Positions 1-9,755 of a stretch of 64,000 nt of DNA are shown here, piece after piece. Where the stretch lies: positions 1,328,501 through 1,392,500 of the forward strand of contig NZ_CP062253.1 in the NCBI RefSeq assembly GCF_014863585.1. Reading direction: 5' to 3'. The translations under genes and the position numbers were made by a program. Source of the DNA: Pseudomonas gozinkensis (GTDB lineage Bacteria; Pseudomonadota; Gammaproteobacteria; Pseudomonadales; Pseudomonadaceae). The number at the start of each line of letters is the position of its first letter. Position 1 is the first letter of the stretch. The notes beneath the pieces are model-generated. The model did not search any database. It was not told the DNA's origin and was given only the letters and a program-made list of their open reading frames with translations.

Positions 1-3
1 CGG

Positions 4-678
4 TTACGCCGTTTCTGCAGCGGGATAGGGATAGGCCTTCGCCATGAAGGCCTTGTCTTTTTCACTGAGCGTCCGATTCAGATCAATCTTGAAATCGCCG
101 TGAGTCCAATCCTGGCGAACGGGGTAATGCATGATCGATGTCGGATCGTAAGGCGAATAGTCGAACGAGCTCGCATCAAGCAGGTTGAAGTAGCGTTCAT
201 CGACAGACAGGCGCGCGTAATCGTCTTCATCGGCGTCTTCGGCCACGCCATGTGCGGCGTAAACCGCAGGCTTGTTCCAGGGAATGTTTGACTCCGGGTG
301 CAGGTGCTCGTGTTCGGCCCCCAGAGCATGTCCGAACTCATGCATGACATTGGCGGCGAAGAATGCCGCTGCCCGCAGGTCCGGTGACAGCCTCATGGTC
401 GGGTCTTGTGCTTCGATCAGCGTTGCGTTGTTGCCGATAGCAGACCAGTAAACGCCGGGATCGCTCTTGATACGGATATCCCCCGAGTCTCCCTCGACGA
501 AATCGAACTTCAGGTTGATATGAGGCAGCCAACTGCTCGCTGCAGCTTTGACAGCGTCCTTGAACGCCTGATCGCCATTCAGAAAGGCAATGCACAATGT
601 CTGGCCTGGCGTCCAGAAGTGAGCAGGCTTGCCGACTGCGCGTTTATTTCGATGGGTTCGGGTGACGGTTTGATTCAT
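4..678 (-). CDS. Astacin-like zinc metalloprotease (paralog 1)
   Basis: This is a predicted zinc-dependent endopeptidase of the metzincin type, 224 residues from the ATG at 678. The zinc motif HEFGHALGAEH supplies His113, Glu114, His117 and His123, and a Met-turn SIMHYP (Met183) lies about 60 residues later, as in M12A astacins and related ZnMc-domain proteins. ATG 678 is preferred over an upstream TTG because AAGGA sits nine bases before it. No N-terminal signal peptide or membrane segment is visible, so any export would need a non-Sec route; substrate and location are unknown. It is closely related to the next gene on the same strand, sharing for example WLPHINLKF and GDIRI, so the pair looks like a tandem duplication. 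The family call is secure; the biological role is not. Confidence 0.85.
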   Translation of the reverse strand: MNQTVTRTHRNKRAVGKPAHFWTPGQTLCIAFLNGDQAFKDAVKAAASSWLPHINLKFDFVEGDSGDIRIKSDPGVYWSAIGNNATLIEAQDPTMRLSPDLRAAAFFAANVMHEFGHALGAEHEHLHPESNIPWNKPAVYAAHGVAEDADEDDYARLSVDERYFNLLDASSFDYSPYDPTSIMHYPVRQDWTHGDFKIDLNRTLSEKDKAFMAKAYPYPAAETA

Positions 679-811
679 GTTCAAGTGTCCTTGCTTGTAA
701 GGGAATAATTGACGTGTCCACGAATTCGATGAGTTCGGGTGGTGGTGAAGTTATTGATGATCGGGAATGTGTGAAAGTTGTTTGGTGTAAGTTGATGTTT
801 GTGTAATTGAT

Positions 812-838
812 GTTCGTCAGGCGTTGCGCCTGACGAAC
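812..838. terminator. Perfect inverted repeat between the two metalloproteases
   Basis: An 11-bp perfect stem (GTTCGTCAGGC with its complement) flanks a 5-base loop, 22 bases beyond the stop codon of the second metalloprotease. It could terminate that gene on the minus strand, but no clear T-run follows in that direction. Rho-independent activity is therefore uncertain. Confidence 0.45.
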
Positions 839-859
839 TGTGTTGTTTTGAGTTGCGGT

Positions 860-1594
860 TTATTTCGGATAAAGCAGTTTCATCAATTGTTTGTCTTTTT
901 TACTGATCTTGCGGTTTGTCGAGACTTCCCATTTGCCGATGGTCAAATCGTTCGATACAGGGTGGTGCATGATCGATCGCCTGTCGTAGTTCGTATAAAT
1001 CGCATCCAGCGTATCGAAGGACGCAAACAGGTTGCGGTCGACCTGTTCGCGGGTCAGCGGATTCATTTCCCGATTCCGGTAAAACTCGTACACCTTGGGT
1101 TTGTCCCACGGAATATTGGCTTGAGGGTGCTGATGTTCATGCAGCGCTCCCAGCGCATGGCCGAACTCGTGGATCACGATGGTCTCGAAGTCGGCATGTT
1201 CCGGTTTGACGCCCAGGTTCATCGTTGGATGGTCGGGATGAATCAACAGCGCATCGGTGCCGAGCATCGAGCTGTTGTTATTGTTCCGGGTGGCGATACG
1301 GATATCACCTTTCAGATCGTCGACGAATTCAAACTTGAGGTTGATATGGGGCAGCCATTTACACGCGGCGTTGATAATTGCGGTTTTATGGTTGGCGTCG
1401 GGTGCATCCAGGAAAGCAATCTTTAAAGTTCGGCCATTTGCCCAGAGTTTCGAATAATTGACCACGGAGCGTTTGCGGCGTGAACCCGGTGCGCTTTGCG
1501 GACCTGCATTCGCCGGATTTTCGTTGATGGCTACCGAGTAAGCGGCCTGATCGTCAGGCCATTGAATCAGTTGGCAATCCAGAAGTTCGTTCAT
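860..1594 (-). CDS. Astacin-like zinc metalloprotease (paralog 2)
   Basis: A 244-residue predicted metzincin. The zinc ligands and catalytic Glu are in HEFGHALGALH (His142, Glu143, His146, His152), and the Met-turn is SIMHHP (Met209). The start ATG at 1594 is preceded by GGAAGAAG. It resembles the downstream paralog over about 200 residues but carries an extra roughly 25-residue N-terminal segment containing a basic RRKR patch near residue 39. That patch could be a short propeptide or linker; this is inference. No Sec signal is visible. A hairpin separates it from the downstream copy, so the two may be transcribed separately. The fold call is strong, the function is unassigned. Confidence 0.85.
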   Translation of the reverse strand: MNELLDCQLIQWPDDQAAYSVAINENPANAGPQSAPGSRRKRSVVNYSKLWANGRTLKIAFLDAPDANHKTAIINAACKWLPHINLKFEFVDDLKGDIRIATRNNNNSSMLGTDALLIHPDHPTMNLGVKPEHADFETIVIHEFGHALGALHEHQHPQANIPWDKPKVYEFYRNREMNPLTREQVDRNLFASFDTLDAIYTNYDRRSIMHHPVSNDLTIGKWEVSTNRKISKKDKQLMKLLYPK

Positions 1595-1724
1595 TGTTCA
1601 CTTCTTCCATGAAGTTAAAGTTGGCATTCATTGATGCGCAGCGAATGGCGCAACTCAAGACTAACGTCTGGCCGATGGGGGAGTGCGGTAGAAACAGGAG
1701 GGGAACTGTTACGTGATATTGACA

Positions 1725-1749
1725 CCCGTGCCGGATTGCCCGGCACGGG
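1725..1749 (-). terminator. Candidate dapC terminator hairpin
   Basis: A 10-bp perfect inverted repeat, CCCGTGCCGG / CCGGCACGGG with a 5-base loop, lies just past the dapC stop codon on the minus strand. The U-tract is weak, so it may act as an mRNA 3' end stabiliser or a factor-assisted terminator. Confidence 0.5.
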
Positions 1750-1759
1750 CATTCAGGCA

Positions 1760-2959
1760 TTACTTGCGACGCAGGATGAAGTCGCGAATACGCTCGGCCG
1801 CTTCGACACACTCGGCCAGTGGTGCAACCAGTGCCATCCGCACGCGCCCGGCACCCGGATTGACGCCATCGACGTCGCGCGACAGGTAAGAGCCCGGCAC
1901 GACGGTCACGTGTTCTTCGGTAAACAGGTCCCGGCAGAATGCGGCGTCGTCACCTTGCACGTTCGGCCACAGATAGAAGCTGCCATCCGGACGCTGCACG
2001 TCCATCACCGGGCTAAGGATCGCCAGCACGGCGTCGAACTTCTCGCGATACAGCGCGCGGTTGGCGCGTACATGGACTTCGTCATTCCACGCAGCAACGC
2101 TGGCCAGTTGGGTCTGAACCGGCATCGCGCAGCCGTGGTAGGTGCGGTACAGCAGAAAACCCTTGAGGATGTCGGCATCGCCGGCGACGAAACCGGAGCG
2201 CAGGCCCGGCAGGTTCGAACGCTTGGACAGGCTGTGGAACACCACGCAACGCTTGAAGTCCTTGCGGCCCAGTTCGGCGCAGGCGCTGAGCAGGCCCGGC
2301 GGCGGGGTCTGTTCGTCGAAGTACAGCTCGCTGTAGCACTCGTCGGCGGCGATCACGAAGTCGTATTCGTCGGCCAGGGCGATCAGCTTTTTCAGCACGT
2401 CGACCGGAATCAGCGCGCCGGTCGGGTTGCCCGGCGAGCAGAGGAACAGGATCTGGCAGCGTTTCCAGATGTCCGGCGATACCGCGTCGAAGTCCGGGTT
2501 GAAGCCGTTCCCGTCCAGGCATGGCAGGTAGTGCGGCTTGGCGCCGGCGAGGAATGCCGCGCCTTCGTAGATCTGATAGAACGGGTTCGGGCTGACCACC
2601 AGCGCGTCGTCGCCACGGTTGACCACGGTCTGAGTGAAGGCGAACAGCGCTTCACGGGTGCCGTTGACCGGCAGCACGTTGCGCGCCGGGTCGATCCAGC
2701 TGCTCGGCACGTTGAAGCGACGCTCGCACCATGCGGCGATGGCTTCGCGCAGGGCCGGGATGCCGAGGGTGGTCGGGTACACCGCCATCTGATCCAGATT
2801 GTTGGCCAGCGCCTCGGCGACAAAACTCGGCGAGCGATGCTTCGGTTCGCCGATGGACAGCGCGATCGGGCGCTTGTCCGGGTTTGGCGTGACGCTGCCG
2901 AGCAGGGCGCGGAGCTTTTCGAACGGGTAGGGCTGAAGCTGGGACAGAGCGTTGTTCAT
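1760..2959 (-). CDS. dapC: N-succinyldiaminopimelate aminotransferase
   Basis: A PLP-dependent class I/II aminotransferase of 399 residues. It converts N-succinyl-2-amino-6-ketopimelate to N-succinyl-LL-diaminopimelate in lysine and peptidoglycan precursor synthesis, in the cytosol. The pyridoxal-binding lysine is in SLSKRSNLPG (Lys246), with SPGNPTG and the ADECYSELYF aspartate/tyrosine segment upstream. The start was set at ATG 2959; the frame remains open to an ATT at 2974, but MNNALSQLQP is the usual Pseudomonas N-terminus. It follows map and glnD on the same strand, and this neighbourhood is conserved in Pseudomonas and supports dapC over a generic aspartate aminotransferase. A REP pair separates it from glnD. 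Confidence 0.92.
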   Translation of the reverse strand: MNNALSQLQPYPFEKLRALLGSVTPNPDKRPIALSIGEPKHRSPSFVAEALANNLDQMAVYPTTLGIPALREAIAAWCERRFNVPSSWIDPARNVLPVNGTREALFAFTQTVVNRGDDALVVSPNPFYQIYEGAAFLAGAKPHYLPCLDGNGFNPDFDAVSPDIWKRCQILFLCSPGNPTGALIPVDVLKKLIALADEYDFVIAADECYSELYFDEQTPPPGLLSACAELGRKDFKRCVVFHSLSKRSNLPGLRSGFVAGDADILKGFLLYRTYHGCAMPVQTQLASVAAWNDEVHVRANRALYREKFDAVLAILSPVMDVQRPDGSFYLWPNVQGDDAAFCRDLFTEEHVTVVPGSYLSRDVDGVNPGAGRVRMALVAPLAECVEAAERIRDFILRRK

Positions 2960-2974
2960 GAGGGCCTCGTTCAA

Positions 2975-3092
2975 TGTGGGAGCGAGCTAGCTCCGGGCGG
3001 CGAACCGACGAATGCGGTGTATCAGTCGAAAATGATGTTCAATGTGACATCGCATTCGTCGGATCGCCGCCCGGAGCAAGCTCGCTCCCACA
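2975..3092. repeat. REP doublet (REPIN-like), variant core
   Basis: Two inverted REP-type copies bracket about 60 bases. The left begins TGTGGGAGCGAGCT and the right ends with AGCTCGCTCCCACA. The inner part of each arm (CTCCGGGCGGCG and its complement) differs from the GCTCGCG core of the other two doublets in the window. It sits between glnD and dapC and can fold into a long hairpin. Confidence 0.88.
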
Positions 3093-3108
3093 GGGGGGAA
3101 TGGTTGAT

Positions 3109-5811
3109 TCAGATGCTGATGCGCGACAGTTTGATATCGGGTTCCTGATTGACGCTCAACTGTTCGACGATGGCATCCTGCAAACGGCTGCACAGCAGCG
3201 GGTCGGACAGTGGTTGATTGTGGGCGTCGGTGATGAAGAACACGTCTTCCACCCGCTCGCCCAGGGTGGCGATCTTGGCGTTCTGCAGCGACAGGTCGAA
3301 CTCGAGGAAAATCCCGCCGACCCGTGCCAGCAGGCCGGGGCGATCCGGCGCGGTGAGTTCCAGCACCGTCACCGGACGCTGGGCATCGTTGTGGATCGTC
3401 ACCTGCGGGGCGAACGCAAAATGCTTGAGCTGACGCGGCACCCGACGCTGGATGATCGTCGGGTAGTCGGCGGGGTTGCGCAGCGCTTCGGTCAGACCCT
3501 CGCGAATCTGCTTGACCCGGATTGGGTTGTCGCCGATCGAGTCGCCGTCGGTGTCGAGCACGATGTAAGTGTCGAGGGTGAACTGGCTGCTGGACGTGAT
3601 GACCCGGGCGTCGTGAATGTTCAGGTTGAGCTGGTCCATCGCGGCCACGGTCACGGCGAAGAAGTCGTGCTGGTCCGGTGCATAGATGAAGATCTGCGTG
3701 CCGCCCTCAAATTCGCGCTGGGTGGTTTCCTTGATCAGCACCAGCGGACCGCCGTCGGCCGGTTGCTGGAGGATCGCGTCGGTGTGCCAGGCCACGTCGC
3801 CGGCGGTGTGGCGCAGGAAGTAGTCGTCGCCCAGTTGCGCCCACAATTGCTCGACGTCATCCGGATCGGTGCCGCCACGTACCAGAATGTCCAACGCTGC
3901 GCTCTGGGTCTGGCGGATCTGCTCTTCGCGATCTACCGGGTTCTCCAGGCCACGGCGCAGGGCGCGCTTGGTCTCGGTATAGAGCTGGCGCAACAGGCTG
4001 GCGCGCCACGAATTCCACAGGGTCGGGTTGGTCGCGTTGATGTCGGCCACGGTCAGCACGTACAGATAGTCGAGACGGGTTTCGTCACCGACCGCCAGGG
4101 CGAAATCATGGATCACCTGCGGGTCGGACAAGTCCTTGCGCTGTGCGGTGGTCGACATCACCAGGTGGTTCTGCACCAGCCAGACGATCAGGCGGCTGTC
4201 CCAAACCGGCAGTTGGTGACGCTGGCAGAACGCCTCGGCATCGACCGCGCCGATTTCCGAGTGGTCGCCATGTCGGCCCTTGCCGATGTCGTGATACAGG
4301 CCCGCCATATAAATGAGTTCAGGTTTGGGCAGTTTCGCCATGAGCTTGGCGGCCAGCGGGAATTTCTCCGACACCTGGGTGTACTGCAATTTGCGCAGGT
4401 GTTTGATCAGGTTCAGCGTGTGCGCATCGACCGTATAGATGTGGAACAGGTCGTGCTGCATTTGCCCGACGATGAAGCCGAACTCCGGCAGATAGCGCCC
4501 GAGAATGCCGTAACGGTTCATCCGCCGCAGGTTGCGGTGGATGCCGATCTTGCACTTGAACAGCTCGATGAACAGGCTGGTGTTGCGGATGTCGTTGCGG
4601 AAATTGTCGTCGATCAGGTGACGGTTTTCCCGCAGCAGACGAATGGTGTCGGCGCGTACGCCTTTGATTTCCGGCTGCTGGGCCATCAGCACGAAGATCT
4701 CGAGCATGGCGAACGGCGTGCGGCGGAATACGTTGTCGTTGCGTGCCTCGATGTAGCCGTCGTGCAACTGGAAGCGCGAGTTGATCGGCTGCGGCGGGGC
4801 TTCGTCTTCCGGGGCGAGGATGACTTCCTCGAAGTGCTGGATGATCAGGTCGCTGAGCTGGGCAATGCTCATCACAACGCGGAAGTATTGCTGCATGAAG
4901 TTTTCGACAGCCTGTTTGGCGTCGTCGCCTTCAAAACCCAGCAGCCCGGCAATGGTGCGCTGGTGATCGAACAGCAGACGGTCTTCGGAGCGACCGGCGA
5001 GCATGTGCAGGGCGTAACGCACCTTCCAGAGGAATTCCTGGGAGGACGCCAGCAGGGCGTTTTCACTTTCGACCAGAAACCCTTCACCGGCCAGCGCGCG
5101 CAGGTTCAGGGTGCCGTACTGACGACGGGCCACCCACAGAATCGTCTGAATATCCCGTAGTCCGCCGGGGGAGCCTTTGACGTTGGGTTCCAGGTTGTAT
5201 TCGGTGTCGTTGTACTTGTGGTGGCGAGCCTTCTGCTCGGCGCGCTTGGCCAGGAAGAACTCCTTGCTCGGCCACATGTGTGCAGTGCTGGTGACGTCGA
5301 GCATGCGCTGGCGCAGACGTTCGGGGCCGCAAATGGTGCGGCTTTCCATCAGGTTGGTGACTACCGTCAGGTCGGCGCGCGCCTCTTCGGCGCATTCGTC
5401 GACCGAGCGAACGCTCTGACCGACTTCAAGGCCGATATCCCACAGCAGCGTCAGAAAGCGCTCGATGGAATCGCGGAAAATTTCGTGGTCGGCGCTGTCC
5501 AGCAGGATCAGCAGGTCGATGTCGGAGTAGGGGTGCAACTCGCCGCGACCGTAGCCGCCGACCGCGACCAGCGCGATGTCGGCGTCTTCACTCCAGTCGA
5601 ACTGATCCCAGGCCTTTTGCAGGATGTTGTCGACGAACCACGCTCGGTCTTCGATCAGCCGCCGGATGTCGCGACCGGCCCGAAAACGTGCATCGAGCAC
5701 CTCGCGGGCCTGGCGGATCGCCTTCTTGAACGCCGCGATGGGACTCGCTTTCAGGGCCAGTTCAGCCTGGAACTGGCCGCGGTCGAAGAGTTCGGGATCC
5801 ACCTGCGGCAT
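3109..5811 (-). CDS. glnD: Bifunctional [protein-PII] uridylyltransferase / uridylyl-removing enzyme
   Basis: The cytosolic nitrogen sensor that uridylylates PII under nitrogen limitation and removes UMP when glutamine is high. The 900-residue length is usual. The nucleotidyltransferase motif [19 protein letters not shown] lies near residues 85-103 with metal-binding Asp97 and Asp99. The HD hydrolase motif [13 protein letters not shown] lies near residues 500-515. Two ACT domains occupy the C-terminus, where glutamine is sensed (for example [14 protein letters not shown]). The start ATG at 5811 has AAGGAA upstream. It is 40 bases downstream of map and probably cotranscribed with it. All catalytic motifs are intact. 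Confidence 0.97.
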   Translation of the reverse strand: MPQVDPELFDRGQFQAELALKASPIAAFKKAIRQAREVLDARFRAGRDIRRLIEDRAWFVDNILQKAWDQFDWSEDADIALVAVGGYGRGELHPYSDIDLLILLDSADHEIFRDSIERFLTLLWDIGLEVGQSVRSVDECAEEARADLTVVTNLMESRTICGPERLRQRMLDVTSTAHMWPSKEFFLAKRAEQKARHHKYNDTEYNLEPNVKGSPGGLRDIQTILWVARRQYGTLNLRALAGEGFLVESENALLASSQEFLWKVRYALHMLAGRSEDRLLFDHQRTIAGLLGFEGDDAKQAVENFMQQYFRVVMSIAQLSDLIIQHFEEVILAPEDEAPPQPINSRFQLHDGYIEARNDNVFRRTPFAMLEIFVLMAQQPEIKGVRADTIRLLRENRHLIDDNFRNDIRNTSLFIELFKCKIGIHRNLRRMNRYGILGRYLPEFGFIVGQMQHDLFHIYTVDAHTLNLIKHLRKLQYTQVSEKFPLAAKLMAKLPKPELIYMAGLYHDIGKGRHGDHSEIGAVDAEAFCQRHQLPVWDSRLIVWLVQNHLVMSTTAQRKDLSDPQVIHDFALAVGDETRLDYLYVLTVADINATNPTLWNSWRASLLRQLYTETKRALRRGLENPVDREEQIRQTQSAALDILVRGGTDPDDVEQLWAQLGDDYFLRHTAGDVAWHTDAILQQPADGGPLVLIKETTQREFEGGTQIFIYAPDQHDFFAVTVAAMDQLNLNIHDARVITSSSQFTLDTYIVLDTDGDSIGDNPIRVKQIREGLTEALRNPADYPTIIQRRVPRQLKHFAFAPQVTIHNDAQRPVTVLELTAPDRPGLLARVGGIFLEFDLSLQNAKIATLGERVEDVFFITDAHNQPLSDPLLCSRLQDAIVEQLSVNQEPDIKLSRISI

Positions 5812-5851
5812 CGATTGGCTTTCCTTCTATAGACTGGGAGCGGTGGGTGAA

Positions 5852-6634
5852 TCAGGCCGAGATGCGCGGGATTGTATCGTCGCTGCGCAGGGTGAAGATC
5901 TCGTAGCCGGTGTCGGTGACAAGCAAAGTGTGTTCCCACTGGGCAGACAGCTTGCGGTCCTTGGTGATCGCGGTCCAGCCGTCGCCCAGTACCTTGGTGT
6001 CGGCCTTGCCCTGGTTGATCATCGGCTCGATGGTGAAGGTCATGCCGGCCTTCAGTTCCATGCCGGTGCCAGCGCGGCCGTAATGCAGGATCTGCGGCTC
6101 TTCGTGGAACACCTTGCCGATGCCGTGGCCGCAGAACTCACGCACCACCGAGAAACCGTTCTTTTCCGCGTGCTTCTGAATGATTTCGCCGATGTCACCG
6201 AGGCGGCAGCCGGGTTTGACGATCTCGATCGCCTTGTACATGCATTCCTGGGTGACCTGCGACAGGCGCTCGGCCCAGACCGGTACGGTGCCGACGTGGA
6301 ACATGCGGCTGGTGTCGCCGTGGTAGCCGTCCTTGATCACGGTGACGTCGATGTTCAGGGTGTCGCCGTTTTTCAGCGGCTTGTCGTTCGGGATGCCGTG
6401 GCAGACCACGTGGTTGATCGAAGTGCAGATCGACTTCGGGTAGCCCTTGTAGTTGAGCGGGGCAGGGATGGCCTGCTGCACGTTGACGATGTAGTCGTGG
6501 CAGATCTGGTTCAGCTCATCGGTGGTCACGCCCGGCTTGACGTGCTCGGCAATCATTTCCAGCACATCGGCGGCCAGTTTGCCGGCGACACGCATCGCGG
6601 CGATGTCCTCGGGGGTTTTGAGGGTGACGGTCAT
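5852..6634 (-). CDS. map: Methionine aminopeptidase, type I
   Basis: Removes the N-terminal methionine from nascent proteins in the cytosol; binds two divalent metals. The 260-residue length fits type Ia bacterial MetAP. The start is ATG 6634 (MTVTLKTPEDIAAMRVAGKL); the frame is open further upstream, but that extension does not look like coding sequence and would run into the rpsB promoter region. Recognisable segments are the metal-binding NIDVTVIKDGYHGDTSRMF, the His-containing FCGHGIG and the C-terminal FTIEP and WEHT. It is divergent from rpsB and lies upstream of glnD and dapC, an order conserved in pseudomonads. Confidence 0.96.
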   Translation of the reverse strand: MTVTLKTPEDIAAMRVAGKLAADVLEMIAEHVKPGVTTDELNQICHDYIVNVQQAIPAPLNYKGYPKSICTSINHVVCHGIPNDKPLKNGDTLNIDVTVIKDGYHGDTSRMFHVGTVPVWAERLSQVTQECMYKAIEIVKPGCRLGDIGEIIQKHAEKNGFSVVREFCGHGIGKVFHEEPQILHYGRAGTGMELKAGMTFTIEPMINQGKADTKVLGDGWTAITKDRKLSAQWEHTLLVTDTGYEIFTLRSDDTIPRISA

Positions 6635-7008
6635 ACAGGCTCTCTCTGCGCTCGGCGGCGCTTGCTGATACGGACAGGGGCGCGGCTGTTGATTTGGCGG
6701 CCCCGAAAAACGCGATTCTAACAGACCAAAGGCGCAAATCCGCGCCCGCGTGCATCGCTTCTCTCGATACAATGCGGTGCATTGTCCCGATTCCAAGGGG
6801 CTGGCGCGCATGTCCCTGACGCGATTGCAGATTCCGGGTTCCGTTTGCGTCGCCCCTGTGGTATAAAATGCGCCGCTTTCCGGGGATAGCCCCGAGAGCA
6901 TTAACCCACACACGTGTCGACACGATGGCCTGGGTGCCGTTGATCCTCGGATCAATGGTTGGTCATTGGGATACGTGGAGGCCCAACCCGACTTATCAAG
7001 GAACTATC
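6635..7008. other. Divergent intergenic region map / rpsB
   Basis: 374 bases without a convincing gene. It holds the promoter for rpsB (annotated separately) and presumably one for map on the other strand. Downstream of the rpsB -10 box, CCGGGGATAGCCCCG (near 6881-6895) can form a short hairpin in a roughly 130-base leader. That is a plausible place for S2-mediated autogenous control as in other gammaproteobacteria; the control itself is inference. Confidence 0.6.
6839..6867 (+). promoter_or_regulatory. Candidate sigma-70 promoter for rpsB-tsf
   Basis: TTCCGT at 6839-6844 and TATAAA at 6862-6867 are separated by 17 bases. The -10 is strong and the -35 is moderate. It implies an rpsB leader of about 130 bases. 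No other good -10 was seen nearer the gene. Confidence 0.55.
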
Positions 7009-7746
7009 ATGTCCCAAGTCAACATGCGCGATATGCTGAAGGCCGGTGTGCACTTCGGTCACCAAACCCGTTACTGGAATCCGAAAATGGGTAAATACAT
7101 TTTCGGCGCGCGTAACAAGATTCACATCATCAACCTTGAAAAAACCCTGCCAATGTTCAACGAAGCTCTGACTTTCGTAGAGCGTCTGGCCCAGGGCAAA
7201 AACAAGATTCTGTTCGTCGGCACCAAGCGTTCCGCTGGCAAGATCGTTGCTGAAGAAGCAGCACGTTGCGGTTCGCCGTACGTCGATCACCGCTGGTTGG
7301 GCGGCATGCTGACCAACTTCAAGACCATTCGTGCTTCCATCAAGCGTCTGCGTGACCTTGAAGTACAAGCCGAAGACGGTACTTTCGCCAAGCTGACCAA
7401 GAAAGAAGCGCTGATGCGCACTCGCGATCTTGAGAAGCTGGACCGCTCCCTGGGCGGCATCAAGGACATGGGCGGTCTGCCAGACGCACTGTTCGTGATC
7501 GACGTTGACCACGAGCGCATCGCGATCACCGAAGCCAACAAGCTGGGCATCCCGGTCATCGGCGTTGTCGATACCAACAGCAGCCCGGAAGGCGTTGACT
7601 ACATCATCCCAGGCAACGATGACGCTATCCGCGCTATCCAGCTGTACATGGGTTCGATGGCTGACGCAGTGATCCGCGGTCGCAACAACGTTGCTGGCGG
7701 CACTGTAGAATTCGCAGCTGAAGAAACTCAGGCTGCAGCTGAGTAA
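7009..7746 (+). CDS. rpsB: 30S ribosomal protein S2
   Basis: A structural protein of the small ribosomal subunit, added late in assembly and needed to bind S1. The 245-residue length is normal. The start is ATG 7009 ([20 protein letters not shown]) with AAGGAA upstream; a longer open frame begins in the leader and is not used. Conserved segments include the N-terminal [13 protein letters not shown], the [11 protein letters not shown] region and the C-terminal PGNDDA. A strong intrinsic terminator follows, after which tsf begins, so tsf is expressed by readthrough or from its own promoter. Confidence 0.98.
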   Translation: MSQVNMRDMLKAGVHFGHQTRYWNPKMGKYIFGARNKIHIINLEKTLPMFNEALTFVERLAQGKNKILFVGTKRSAGKIVAEEAARCGSPYVDHRWLGGMLTNFKTIRASIKRLRDLEVQAEDGTFAKLTKKEALMRTRDLEKLDRSLGGIKDMGGLPDALFVIDVDHERIAITEANKLGIPVIGVVDTNSSPEGVDYIIPGNDDAIRAIQLYMGSMADAVIRGRNNVAGGTVEFAAEETQAAAE

Positions 7747-7772
7747 TTGACGCCCTGGCGTTGACTCAGTAA

Positions 7773-7801
7773 GCAAAAAGGGGGCTTGGCCCCCTTTTTG
7801 C
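7773..7801 (+). terminator. Rho-independent terminator after rpsB
   Basis: A 12-bp perfect stem (GCAAAAAGGGGG paired with CCCCCTTTTTGC) with a 5-base loop, 27 bases after the rpsB stop. Stem and embedded T-run are typical of an intrinsic terminator. It probably sets the S2:EF-Ts ratio by partial termination. Confidence 0.85.
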
Positions 7802-7936
7802 CACCTCGAAAACCATCTGTCGGCAGCGCAGCTACAGCATCTGTAACGTGCAGCGGCTACAAACAGGTTCGGGAAGAATTGAACGCCCGTTCGATCGGGT
7901 GGAATGGTTGAAAACCTATCCAAGAGGAATTTGAAA

Positions 7937-8800
7937 ATGGCAGCAATTACTGCAGCGTTGGTCAAAGAACTGCGCGAGCGTACCGGCGAAGGCATGATGG
8001 ATTGCAAGAAGGCCCTGGAAAAGGCTGGCGGCGACATCGAAAAAGCCATTGATGACATGCGTGCTTCGGGCGCCATCAAGGCTGCCAAGAAAGCCGGCAA
8101 CGTTGCCGCTGAAGGCGCTATCGCCATCAAGGACGACGGCAAGGCTGCCGTTCTGATCGAAGTCAACTCGCAGACCGACTTCCTGGCTCTGCAGGACGAC
8201 TTCAAAAACTTCGTTGCTGCCAGCGTCGACAAGGCATTCGCTGACAAGCTGACCGACGCAGCTCCGCTGATCGCTTCTCAAGAAGCTGCTCGCGAAGCAC
8301 TGGTTGCCAAAGTAGGCGAGAACGTGAACATCCGTCGTCTGGTGCGCGTAGAAGGCGACGTAGTCGGCACCTACCTGCACGGCAACAAGATCGGTGTTGC
8401 TGTTGTCCTGAAAGGCGGCGACGTCGAGCTGGCCAAAGATATCGCAATGCACGTTGCTGCAAGCAACCCTGAGTTCCTGCTGCCTTCGCAAGTCTCCGAC
8501 GAAGCGATCGAGCGTGAAAAGGCTGTGTTCCTGCAGCTGAACGAAGAAAAAATCAAAGGCAAACCAGAAAATATTGTTGAGAACATGGTCAAGGGCCGTA
8601 TCAGCAAGTTCCTGGCAGAGGCGAGCCTGGTTGAGCAGGCGTTCGTCAAGAACCCTGAAATCAAGGTTGGCGAGCTGGCCAAGAAAGGCGGCGCTGAAAT
8701 CGTTTCCTTCACCTACTTCAAAGTAGGCGAAGGCATCGAGAAGCCGGTCGACAACTTCGCTGAAGAAGTTGCTGCCCAGCTGGCTGCCGCCAAGCAATAA
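7937..8800 (+). CDS. tsf: Elongation factor Ts
   Basis: The guanine nucleotide exchange factor that regenerates EF-Tu-GTP during translation elongation. The 287 residues contain the N-terminal UBA-like domain with LRERTGEGMMDCKKAL, the core with the TDF motif (VNSQTDFLA) that contacts EF-Tu, and a coiled-coil region. The start ATG 7937 follows AAGAGGAA. It follows rpsB after a terminator, the usual bacterial pairing, and has its own terminator at 8824-8859. Confidence 0.98.
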   Translation: MAAITAALVKELRERTGEGMMDCKKALEKAGGDIEKAIDDMRASGAIKAAKKAGNVAAEGAIAIKDDGKAAVLIEVNSQTDFLALQDDFKNFVAASVDKAFADKLTDAAPLIASQEAAREALVAKVGENVNIRRLVRVEGDVVGTYLHGNKIGVAVVLKGGDVELAKDIAMHVAASNPEFLLPSQVSDEAIEREKAVFLQLNEEKIKGKPENIVENMVKGRISKFLAEASLVEQAFVKNPEIKVGELAKKGGAEIVSFTYFKVGEGIEKPVDNFAEEVAAQLAAAKQ

Positions 8801-8823
8801 GACGGTTTTTCAACTGTCGCCCG

Positions 8824-8859
8824 AAAGAGGCTGCCCGCTCACGCGCGCAGCCTCTTTTC
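8824..8859 (+). terminator. Terminator after tsf
   Basis: An 11-bp stem, AAAGAGGCTGC / GCAGCCTCTTT, with a 12-base loop and a short T-run, 23 bases after the tsf stop. A second small perfect hairpin (ACCAATT / AATTGGT, 8870-8886) follows in the spacer before pyrH. Confidence 0.8.
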
Positions 8860-9011
8860 AGATAGGGTTACCAATTTTTAATTGGTTTCCCCTTGGAACT
8901 GACTTACAAAGCCATGTTCCGATGGCGCTGAAGCAGCGCCAAGCTAGAGTGAACGCCAGCTGTAAACAGCTCGCAAAGAATTTTTAAAATACGCCGCAGG
9001 AGAGATTCGCA

Positions 9012-9755
9012 ATGGCTCAGCAGGGCAGTGGTTATCAGGCTCGCTATAAACGCATTCTACTCAAGCTTAGCGGCGAGGCCCTGATGGGCTCGGAAGAGTT
9101 CGGGATCGATCCGAAAGTGCTCGATCGCATGGCGCTGGAAGTCGGCCAACTGGTCGGTATCGGCGTTCAGGTCGGTCTGGTGATCGGTGGTGGCAACCTG
9201 TTCCGCGGTGAAGCGCTGAGCAAGGCCGGCATGGATCGGGTCACGGGCGACCACATGGGCATGCTGGCCACTGTGATGAACGCCCTGGCCATGCGCGATG
9301 CGCTGGAACGTGCCAATATCTCGGCCATCGTGATGTCGGCCATTTCCATGGTCGGTGTGACCGATCACTATGACCGTCGCAAGGCCATGCGCCACCTGAA
9401 CTCCAAGGACGTGGTGATTTTCGCGGCCGGCACCGGCAATCCGTTCTTTACCACGGATTCGGCAGCCTGCCTGCGCGCCATTGAAATCGACGCCGATGTC
9501 GTGCTCAAGGCGACCAAGGTCGATGGCGTCTACACCGCTGACCCGTTCAAAGACCCGCATGCCGAGAAGTTCGATCATCTGACATACGATGAAGTACTGG
9601 ATCGCAAGCTGGGTGTAATGGATCTGACGGCTATCTGCCTGTGCCGCGATCACAAGATGCCGCTGCGCGTATTTAACATGAACAAGCCCGGTGCCCTGCT
9701 GAACATTGTGCACGGCGGCGCAGAAGGGACTTTGATCGAGGAAGGCCAACAATGA
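9012..9755 (+). CDS. pyrH: Uridylate (UMP) kinase
   Basis: Phosphorylates UMP to UDP, the entry to pyrimidine nucleotides, with an amino-acid-kinase fold and UTP/GTP allostery in this family. The 247 residues include [10 protein letters not shown] near the N-terminus, GGGNLFRG and the acceptor-binding [10 protein letters not shown]. The start ATG 9012 follows AGGAGA. Its stop overlaps the frr start as ATGA, so frr is probably translationally coupled. Confidence 0.97.
   Translation: MAQQGSGYQARYKRILLKLSGEALMGSEEFGIDPKVLDRMALEVGQLVGIGVQVGLVIGGGNLFRGEALSKAGMDRVTGDHMGMLATVMNALAMRDALERANISAIVMSAISMVGVTDHYDRRKAMRHLNSKDVVIFAAGTGNPFFTTDSAACLRAIEIDADVVLKATKVDGVYTADPFKDPHAEKFDHLTYDEVLDRKLGVMDLTAICLCRDHKMPLRVFNMNKPGALLNIVHGGAEGTLIEEGQQ

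Noticed and set aside
1631..5160. Long plus-strand open frames opposite dapC and glnD
   Set aside because: The minus-strand genes are complete with catalytic motifs, whereas the plus-strand frames have no family features.
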